Shown here: positions 57,813-64,000 of the stretch, one piece after another
How positions within the stretch are numbered: the first letter of the stretch is position 1
Layout of the letters: every line of letters starts with the position of its first letter
Origin: Streptomyces mobaraensis
Lineage (GTDB): Bacteria > Actinomycetota > Actinomycetes > Streptomycetales > Streptomycetaceae
NCBI RefSeq assembly: GCF_020099395.1
Contig: NZ_CP083590.1
Span: 7,378,001 to 7,442,000 of the forward strand
Length of the DNA: 64,000 nt
Direction: 5' to 3'
Position numbers and translations under genes: made by a program
The notes under the pieces: generated by a model
Told to the model about the DNA's origin: nothing
What the model saw: only the letters and a program-made list of their open reading frames with translations
The model's database searches: none

Positions 57813-58686
57813 GGCTGCTTCTCCTCAAGGGGAGGTGGTTCTGCGGCGGGCTTCCGCCGCCCGGGGCCCGGGATCGCCGGACGGGAGGGACGGGAACCCG
57901 CCCGGCACGGCACCGCTTTGTACGGAGGGGGAAGGGGGAAAGCGGGGCCGCGTGGGGGCGTGCGTTCGCGTGGGGGGAATCCGGCTGCTGCACCGGTAAC
58001 GACCGGCCGTCATGAACGACTTCATGAGGCGTCGTCAAGCATGGCAAACCTCCGGGCCGCACTGGTCGCCGGGGCGTGACGAACGCGGGACGACAGGCGC
58101 CGTGTATCGGTGTCTGGGCTGTACGGCGATGATTGATCACTGAATGAGGAGTGTCAATGGGTGATCGCCTGAATGTGATCCTGCTCCCGCATCCTGCGGC
58201 CGTCAGATAGATGGCCAGGGCAATGACCGCTTGCGGGGAAGGGGAGCGCTTCCGAAACTCGAAGGGTATGCGCAGGTCGCGACCGCTGAGAATACCGACG
58301 GGTAATACTCGCGTGACCGCCATGATCAAGATCGAAAATCGAGGAACGTCCGAGGGTCCGGTCCCGAGATCGGTCGGCTAAAGCGGTAAAGGCCGCCTGC
58401 CGCATCGGTGAATCGGACGGCGCGCCGCGGAGCCCGGGCCGGGAGGGGCGCGGGGGCGGCGGGGCGGCCGACGGACGGCGTACGAGACGGCCGACGGGTG
58501 GCGCCCGGGTGAACGCCGGCGAGCGGAACGGTGACGAAACCCCCGCCCGCAGACCGGAAACCTTCCGTCAAGATCCTTTCTGGACAGGAAGATTGGCGCT
58601 CAAGCGTGTTCTACTCCGGAGCTCCGCCCCGATAGAACCTGATCGTCAACAACAACCTCATGTCTGCGCCCCACAAGGGAGAGATC
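57813..58686. other. Long divergent regulatory region, no gene
   Basis: 874 bases between the NRPS (- strand) and the beta-propeller gene (+ strand), with lower GC than the coding parts around 58080-58330. It contains an operator-like inverted repeat at 58010-58027. No start, ribosome binding site and family pattern coincide in any frame. Confidence 0.65.
58010..58038 (-). promoter_or_regulatory. Operator-like inverted repeat with possible -35, upstream of NRPS operon
   Basis: TCATGAA-CGAC-TTCATGA (58010-58027) is a perfect 7-4-7 dyad. On the minus strand a TTGACG (-35-like) lies at 58033-58038 just before it, so the dyad would occupy the promoter spacer. The candidate -10 is poor. About 200 bases before the NRPS start. 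Confidence 0.5.
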
Positions 58687-59811
58687 GTGAAGCGGATGGG
58701 ATGGGCCGTCACCGCGGCCGTCACCACCATCGTCCTGGCCCAGTCGTCCCTCGCCGCCCAGGCGGCGGACTCCACCTCCGGGTGGCGGGCCCCCTCGTGC
58801 GCCAAGGTCGCCGGCGACGGCGCCGTCACCTTCACCACCGACGACGGCGCGACCCTCGTCCCGACGACGGGCACCCTGAAGTCCGTCAGCTACACCCACG
58901 GCCTGGTCGCGCTGGACACCCCCAACACGCTCCTCGCCACGCACAACGACGAGCTCCAGCGCTCGACGGACGCCGGCTGCACCTGGACCAAGGTCGCGAC
59001 GCTCGGCAGCGGCTCCACCTGGCTGACCGCCGCCACCGGCGGCCGGGCCTTCGCCTGGGAGAAGAACGGCGGCTACCTGGCCCGCGTCGACGGCAAGACC
59101 GTCACCAAGCTGTCCTCGCCCAGCGCCGACATCGTCGGCGTCGGCACCGACAAGGCGCGCCGCGACCACGTCCGCCTCGCCGGCAGCGATGGACAGCTTT
59201 ACGACTCGACGGACGCCGGCGCCACCTGGAAGCCGGTCGGCAAGCTCGCCTTCGGCCCGGGCGCCAACCTCTACACCGTGTCCTTCGACCCCGCCGACCT
59301 CGACCACGCGGTCGCCGGCGGCATGACGACCGGCGGCGCGGTCACCACCGACGGCGGCGCCACCTGGACCGCCGCCACCGGCCTGTCCGCCACGGCCGGC
59401 GGCAAGGCCAACCTCTTCGCCGCGTCCGTCTCCCCGGCCGACCGCAACGTCGTCTACGCCCTGGGCATCGACCTCGTGGAGGCCGCGCCGAGCTCGGGCG
59501 CCGAGGGCCGGCACCTGTACCGGTCCACCGACGGCGGCCGGACGTACACCCGGATCGTCGACGACACCCCGGACACCGAGCTCACCAACAGCACCCTGCT
59601 GGCGCCGAGCCCCGTGGACGCGAACGTCCTGTACTTCGAGTACGGCACGTACTTCCAGGCGTACGGCACCGACCTGTACCGCTATGACGCGCGGACGGGC
59701 AAGGTCGGCAAGACGCACAACGCCCACGACGGCATCTCGGCCATCGCCTTCAACCCGGCCCGGCCGTCCGTGATGTACCTGGGCCTCGAAGAGGTGCGGA
59801 TCGACCACTGA
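58687..59811 (+). CDS. Secreted Asp-box beta-propeller protein, DAIP-like
   Basis: 374 residues; GTG 58687 with AAGGGAGAG 4 bases upstream. Signal peptide (KRMGWAVTAAVTTIVLAQSS to AAQAA), then a mature ~345-residue protein of repeated blades with Asp boxes: STDAGCTWTKV, STDAGATWKPV, TTDGGATWTAA and STDGGRTYTRI (SxDxGxTW). The pattern and size resemble the dispase autolysis-inducing protein of Streptomyces mobaraensis, a seven-bladed propeller that triggers self-degradation of a metalloprotease. That identity is from memory and unverified; a BNR/sialidase-like propeller without enzymic residues is the safe description. Its long upstream region is shared with the NRPS cluster. Confidence 0.8.
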   Translation: MKRMGWAVTAAVTTIVLAQSSLAAQAADSTSGWRAPSCAKVAGDGAVTFTTDDGATLVPTTGTLKSVSYTHGLVALDTPNTLLATHNDELQRSTDAGCTWTKVATLGSGSTWLTAATGGRAFAWEKNGGYLARVDGKTVTKLSSPSADIVGVGTDKARRDHVRLAGSDGQLYDSTDAGATWKPVGKLAFGPGANLYTVSFDPADLDHAVAGGMTTGGAVTTDGGATWTAATGLSATAGGKANLFAASVSPADRNVVYALGIDLVEAAPSSGAEGRHLYRSTDGGRTYTRIVDDTPDTELTNSTLLAPSPVDANVLYFEYGTYFQAYGTDLYRYDARTGKVGKTHNAHDGISAIAFNPARPSVMYLGLEEVRIDH

Positions 59812-59857
59812 CCCGGCGCCCCGCCCGGGGAATCCTCCCGGACGGGACGGACGGAGC

Positions 59858-59892
59858 CCGGCCCGCGCGCACGTGGAGGTCGTGCGGGCCGG
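59858..59892. terminator. Hairpin between convergent genes
   Basis: CCGGCCCGC (59858-59866) and GCGGGCCGG (59884-59892) form a 9-bp stem with extra inner pairing, between the propeller and deacetylase genes. Confidence 0.6.
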
Positions 59893-60041
59893 CGGCCCTC
59901 TTCGGTGGCCGCCCGGCAGACGCGGCGCCGGCGTGACCACTGTGGCGGCCGCGCATACGGAGAGCCGTGCTCGCGGCCTTCGCCGAGGGCGACGGCGGCC
60001 ACCACCGGCCGCCGCTCACCGACTTCGGCTGAGCGGCGGCT

Positions 60042-60722
60042 TCAGGGGACGTACGCGCCGAGCGGCGCCGGGACGAGGCCGGCCTCCCGCGCCGCGTCGA
60101 GGGCGCGGCCCAGGTCGGCGGTCAGGGTGGGGGTGAAGTGCAGCAGGACCACGTCGCCGCGCCGCAGCCGCGGCACCGGCGGGGGAGCGTCTCCCCAGGT
60201 CGTGAAGTCGTGCGTCCAGGTGACCAGCGCCCGGACGCCGCACGCGCGCGCGGCGGCCCGGGTGGTGTCGTCGTAGCGGCCGAACGGCGGGCGCAGCAGG
60301 ACGGGCGCCCGCCCGAACGCGGCGGCCAGCCGGTCGCGGGCCCCGCAGATCTCCCGCCGCTGCCCCGCGGGGTCGAGCGTGGTGAGGTCGGGGTGGCCGA
60401 CGGTGTGGTTGCCCACGGCCGACCGGCGCCCCGCGGTCAACTGCCAGAAGTAGCCGGGGTCCTGATCCACGGCGCCGGGGAGCGGGAAGAGGGAGACCGG
60501 GACCCTCCGGTCGCGCAGCAGGGCCGCCGCCGAGGGATCGCGGTACCAGCCGTCGTCGATCGTGAGGAAGACGACGCGGTCGTGCGTCGGTATGCGGGAG
60601 AGTGCCGGCGGCAGGACCGGCCGTCCGGCGCCGTGGGCGGCGGCGGAGCCCGACGGCCCGGTGAGGACCGTGAACAGCAGGAGGGCGAGGAGCAGGGTGA
60701 GGGTGGCGCGGCGTCCTGGCAT
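60042..60722 (-). CDS. Secreted polysaccharide deacetylase (NodB/CE4 family)
   Basis: 226 residues with a signal peptide (RRATLTLLLALLLFTVLTGP). NodB motifs: VFLTIDDGWYR (Asp-Asp pair), VGNHTVGHPDL (zinc HxxxH), RPPFGRYD, then VTWTHDFTTWGD and GDVVLLHFTPT. These metal-dependent enzymes remove acetyl groups from chitin, peptidoglycan or xylan. The protein is small but all catalytic motifs are present. It is downstream of the LAL regulator gene on the same strand, separated by 96 bases. Confidence 0.9.
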   Translation of the reverse strand: MPGRRATLTLLLALLLFTVLTGPSGSAAAHGAGRPVLPPALSRIPTHDRVVFLTIDDGWYRDPSAAALLRDRRVPVSLFPLPGAVDQDPGYFWQLTAGRRSAVGNHTVGHPDLTTLDPAGQRREICGARDRLAAAFGRAPVLLRPPFGRYDDTTRAAARACGVRALVTWTHDFTTWGDAPPPVPRLRRGDVVLLHFTPTLTADLGRALDAAREAGLVPAPLGAYVP

Positions 60723-60818
60723 GACCGCATGGTTGGTTCAGACCAACACGCTGTCAAGGGTTCGCCGGCCCGCGGGCCGGTATGCGTCGGATGACGGCAT
60801 CGCTGTCCGGACGTGCCG

Positions 60819-63569
60819 TCAGGCCCGGCGGTCGGCTGTCACCAGGGGGCCCTCGATGAGGTCGCGCAGTTGGGAGCGGGCGGTGATGCCGAGCTTCGGG
60901 AAGCTGCGGTAGAGGTGCGAGCCGACCGTGCGCGGGGAGAGGAAGAGCCGCTCGCCGATCTCCCGGTTGGTCAGCCCGCGGGCGGCGAGCCCGACGATCT
61001 GCCGCTGCTGCGGGGAGAGTTCGGCGAGCGCGTCGGGGGCGGTGTCGATGACGTCGAGGCCGGCGGCGCGTGCTTCCGTGCGGGCGCGCTCGGTCCACGG
61101 GCGCGCGCCCAGGCGCCGGAAGACCTCCAGGGCTTCGGTGAGCGGCGCTCGAGCCTCCGCGATGCGGCGGCGGCGCCGTATCCACTCGGCGAGGTCCAGC
61201 AGGGTCTGGGCGCGTTCGAAGGGCCAGTGTTCCAGTACGGGGTCCGCCAGGGCCGCCCGGAGGTGCGGCTCGGCGTCCCGGGGGCCGGCCAGCAGGCCAC
61301 GCGCGCGGTCGATCAGCGCGCGCAGGCGGGGTGAGGCGTCGCGGGCGAGGGTGCGCGCGGCACGTTCGACGATCGCGGCGGCCTCCGCGCGCCGGCCGGC
61401 GCGCACCGCCGCGGCGGCCAGATCCGCCAGGGCCGGGTAGGAGGCGTGGTAGTGCACGGGGCCGCCATCCGCCGTGAAAACCGAGCGGAGTTGGTCGTAC
61501 GCCGGCTCGTAGGCGCCCTCCGCGAGGACCGCGGCGCCGAGCGCGCGGCGGGCGAAGACGGACACCGAACGGCTCTCCAGCGGGTCGACGAGGGCGAGCG
61601 CCTCCTCGGCCCGGGCGCGGGCGGCCGTCGGGTCGCCCTGGTAGGCCAGCACAGCGGCGTCCACCGCGGCCGCGCACGCCACGGCGTGGTCCAGGCCGGC
61701 CGCCGCACCGACCGCGCCGCCGCGGGCGCAGGCTTCCCGCGCCCGCCCCCACCTGCCCAGATCCACATAGCTCCAGGCGGCCGCGCCGCCCAGGCCCTCC
61801 GGTAGCGCTCCGCGCGACCCCCAGCGGTCGAACGCCTCGTCGAAGGCGCGGACGGCCCGTGGGGTCTCGTCGAGCAGCCAGGCCATGACACCGTAGGCGG
61901 CGAGCCGGTCGGGACGGCGGCGTGCCTCGGCGGCGACCCGCGGGAGCAGCGCGAGGAGTCCGGCCCGGTCGTCGAAGGGGTCGGACACGGCCCGCACCCA
62001 GGCGCGCAGCCATGCGTGGGAGGCGTCCTGGCGCAGGCCGCGCAGGGCGGCCCCGACGCGGTGCCGCTGGGCGTCCTGCCCGGAGTAGTAACGGACCACG
62101 GCGGCGCCGGCCAGGGCGCCCAGCGCGGCGGACGGCTCGACGGGGTTCAACTCCTCGGCGGTCTCCAGGAGTCGGGGGAAGACCACGCTGTGGCGCGCCG
62201 TCAGTACGGCCAGCCGTCCGGCCTGCGCCCCGGCTTCGGCGAGGAGGGACGCGTCGTCGGTGCGGGCCCGTACCGCGGCCGCCAGCTCCTCGACCCAGGC
62301 GAGGTCGCCGGTGAGCGCCGCCTCCGCGGCGGCGTCGACGAGCAGCCGGGCGCCGTGCTCGGGGCGCGGCGAGAGGTCGGCGGCCCGCTGCAGGGCCTTG
62401 GCCGCCGCCGCGTGGCCGCCGCGGCGACGGGCCCGGTGGGCCGTCCGCTCCAGTTCCCCCGACACGGCCGCGTCCGGGCGCCTGGCCGCGGCGGCGAGGT
62501 GCCAGGCACGCCGGTCGGGCTCGTCCCGCAGCAGCTCGGCGAGCGCCAGGTGGGCCTCGCGCCGGGCGGCGGGGGACGCGGCGTGGTACACGGCGGAGCG
62601 GACGAGGGGATGGCTGAACCGTACGTCGTGCCCGGTGCGCCGGATCAGCCCGGCCCGCTCGGCAGGCGGCCATGCCTCGTCCTCGGCGTCCGGGACGGTG
62701 GCGGGGACGGCGATCGCGGAGTCGACGGTGTCCATGGCGGCCAGGAGCAGCAGGGCCCGTGTGGTGGGGGCGGGCAGGTCGTCCAGGCGGGCCGCGAAGA
62801 TCTGCTCCAGGCGAGCGGTGAGCGGGAGCGGGCCCGCGGGCGGCGCCTTCGCGGCCGGCCCGCGTACGGCGGCCGCTTTCGCCAGTTCGGTCAGCGCGAG
62901 GGGGTTGCCCTGGGCCTGGTCGAGGATCCGCGTCCTGGTCCGGCCGGTGGGGCCGTGGGGCCGCAGGTCCAGCAGACGGCCGGCCTCGGCGGCGTCGAGC
63001 GGTCCCAGGGTGAGCGTGGGCACGTGCCGGTCGAAGCCCGGGAGGCGATCGCCGGCACGGGCCGCGATCAGCATCGTGACCGGCTCGCCCGCGAGGCGCC
63101 GGGCGGCGAAGGAGAGGACGTCCAGGGAAGCGCGGTCGCACCACTGCGCGTCGTCGAGCACCACGAGCACGGGCGCGCGCTCTCCCTGGGCCGAGAGCAC
63201 GCTCAGGACGGCGACGCCGACCAGCATGAGGTCGCCGTCCGCCGTGGCCGGGCCCATGCCGAGGGCGCCGTGCAGCGCCGCACGCTGCCGCTCCGGCAGC
63301 CCGTCGATGTCGGCCGGGACGGGCCGCAGCAGTTGGTGCAGGGCGGAGAACGCCAGGCCCGACTCCGACTGGCGGCCCTCGGCGCGCAGGACCCGGGCGC
63401 CGCCCGCCGCGGCCCGCCGTACCGCGCGGTCGAGCAGCGAGCTCTTTCCCATGCCCACGTCGCCGAGGAGCAGCAGGACGGGGTCCTCCGTGGCCGAGTC
63501 CATCGCGCGGAAGAGGCGTGCCAGTTCCGCGTCCCGGCCGACGATCCGTTCCCTCCCGTGCGCTTCCAC
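60819..63569 (-). CDS. LAL-type LuxR-family regulator (ATP-binding, large)
   Basis: 916 residues. N-terminal AAA/STAND ATPase: IVGRDAELARLFRAMD, Walker A GDVGMGKSSLLDRA (about 37), Walker B VLVVLDDAQWCDRASL. A long helical TPR-like middle part follows. The C-terminus is a LuxR helix-turn-helix: LSPQQRQIVGLAARGLTNRE then IGERLFLSPRTVGSHLYR. Large LuxR-type regulators of this kind often control secondary metabolism or sugar use in actinomycetes. It is divergent (126 bases) from the MBL-fold gene, an obvious target candidate; a link with the NRPS clusters is possible but not shown. Confidence 0.92.
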   Translation of the reverse strand: MEAHGRERIVGRDAELARLFRAMDSATEDPVLLLLGDVGMGKSSLLDRAVRRAAAGGARVLRAEGRQSESGLAFSALHQLLRPVPADIDGLPERQRAALHGALGMGPATADGDLMLVGVAVLSVLSAQGERAPVLVVLDDAQWCDRASLDVLSFAARRLAGEPVTMLIAARAGDRLPGFDRHVPTLTLGPLDAAEAGRLLDLRPHGPTGRTRTRILDQAQGNPLALTELAKAAAVRGPAAKAPPAGPLPLTARLEQIFAARLDDLPAPTTRALLLLAAMDTVDSAIAVPATVPDAEDEAWPPAERAGLIRRTGHDVRFSHPLVRSAVYHAASPAARREAHLALAELLRDEPDRRAWHLAAAARRPDAAVSGELERTAHRARRRGGHAAAAKALQRAADLSPRPEHGARLLVDAAAEAALTGDLAWVEELAAAVRARTDDASLLAEAGAQAGRLAVLTARHSVVFPRLLETAEELNPVEPSAALGALAGAAVVRYYSGQDAQRHRVGAALRGLRQDASHAWLRAWVRAVSDPFDDRAGLLALLPRVAAEARRRPDRLAAYGVMAWLLDETPRAVRAFDEAFDRWGSRGALPEGLGGAAAWSYVDLGRWGRAREACARGGAVGAAAGLDHAVACAAAVDAAVLAYQGDPTAARARAEEALALVDPLESRSVSVFARRALGAAVLAEGAYEPAYDQLRSVFTADGGPVHYHASYPALADLAAAAVRAGRRAEAAAIVERAARTLARDASPRLRALIDRARGLLAGPRDAEPHLRAALADPVLEHWPFERAQTLLDLAEWIRRRRRIAEARAPLTEALEVFRRLGARPWTERARTEARAAGLDVIDTAPDALAELSPQQRQIVGLAARGLTNREIGERLFLSPRTVGSHLYRSFPKLGITARSQLRDLIEGPLVTADRRA

Positions 63570-63695
63570 GACGTCAGGCTACAAGCGGCCCGGACCGTGC
63601 GCGGACGGTGCGCCAAGGTGCAGTCAGGTGTCGGATACCGCCGTACCGGCGCCGCCCGTAGGTTCCGGGAAAGCCCCCGAATCCTTGAGGAACCC

Positions 63696-64000
63696 ATGGA
63701 ACAGATCATGCTCGGCGACGTCTCCGTCACCCGCGTCCGGGAGTACTACGGGTCCGTGGAGATGGAGCCCCACGCCTTCTTCCCGGAAAGCTCCCGGGAC
63801 GTCTGGAAGAACGGCGCCCACTGGCTGGCCCCGCACTTCCTGAATTCCGAGACCAGGATGGTGCGTTCGGCGATCCAGACCTGGCTGCTGCGCAGCCAGG
63901 GCCGGACCATCCTCGTCGACACCGGTGTGGGCAACCACAAGGAGCGCCCGTACGCGCCGGTCTGGAGCCACCTGGAGACGGACTTCCTGGCCAACCTCGC
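63696..64000 (+). CDS. MBL-fold metallo-hydrolase, N-terminal part (runs off the window)
   Basis: About 101 residues from ATG 63696 (GAGG upstream). The N-terminus MEQIMLGDVSVTRVREYYGS, WLAPHFLNSETRMVRSAIQT and TILVDTGVGNHK (DTGxGNxK) fit the metallo-beta-lactamase-fold hydrolases that open with a beta-strand leader and a VDTG strand. The zinc-binding HxHxDH would come after the window edge, so activity is not testable here. It is divergent from the LAL regulator. Confidence 0.8.
   Translation, partial: MEQIMLGDVSVTRVREYYGSVEMEPHAFFPESSRDVWKNGAHWLAPHFLNSETRMVRSAIQTWLLRSQGRTILVDTGVGNHKERPYAPVWSHLETDFLANL

Noticed and set aside
1..64000. tRNA, rRNA, CRISPR arrays, insertion sequences, integrases, attachment sites.
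   Set aside because: None seen on either strand: no transposase motif, no regularly spaced repeat-spacer array, no rRNA or tRNA pattern.

Overview
The window is very GC-rich actinobacterial DNA with strong third-position GC bias. The gene types (DUF5133, DUF5709, DUF6098, DUF6355, a LAL-type LuxR regulator, IdeR/DmdR-type iron boxes, a DasR-type chitinase operator) point to a Streptomyces or close relative. A secreted Asp-box beta-propeller resembling the dispase autolysis-inducing protein, together with a detoxin-like cluster, would fit the S. mobaraensis neighbourhood, but that is only a guess.

Region 1 (1-17621, + strand) is the right part of a hydroxamate siderophore locus. An NRPS ending in an epimerization domain (its beginning lies outside the window) overlaps by ATGA a 3247-residue NRPS, C-A-T-C-A-T-C-A-T, with no thioesterase. 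Its second and third A domains read DMENLGLINK, the code I know for N5-hydroxyornithine in coelichelin synthetase. An MbtH protein, a heterodimeric ABC half-transporter pair, an iron box, a siderophore-interacting reductase and two FecCD permeases follow, with 4-8 base overlaps. Ornithine hydroxylase, acyltransferase, transporter ATPase, binding protein and releasing enzyme are not in the window.

Region 2 (17895-41264) is mostly chromosomal housekeeping and secreted-protein genes: a tartrate/malate-type dehydrogenase with a LysR regulator; an ArgA-like acetyltransferase behind a second iron box; a BenE-type permease; an APH-family kinase; a GH18 chitinase with a DasR-like site; small secreted proteins; SDR enzymes; a frameshifted imine-reductase-type gene; and a MerR regulator divergent from an SDR whose promoter looks MerR-controlled and leaderless.

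Region 3 (41514-57812, mainly - strand) is a second NRPS/PKS cluster in the order C-A-T-TE NRPS; hybrid A-T-C-A-T-KS-KR-ACP-TE; GSCFA protein; SGNH-like hydrolase; TauD-type dioxygenase. The hybrid's codes read branched aliphatic (Val/Ile) then proline, followed by one reducing PKS step without an integrated AT. With the TauD enzyme this matches the logic of the detoxin/rimosamide family (Val-detoxinine core). The GSCFA and SGNH genes are candidate unusual tailoring enzymes. A DUF6355 secreted protein sits just beyond the end of the operon.

Region 4 (58687-64000) holds the secreted beta-propeller protein, a polysaccharide deacetylase, a 916-residue LAL regulator and the start of a metallo-beta-lactamase-fold hydrolase. 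No tRNA, rRNA, CRISPR array, insertion sequence or integrase was recognised.
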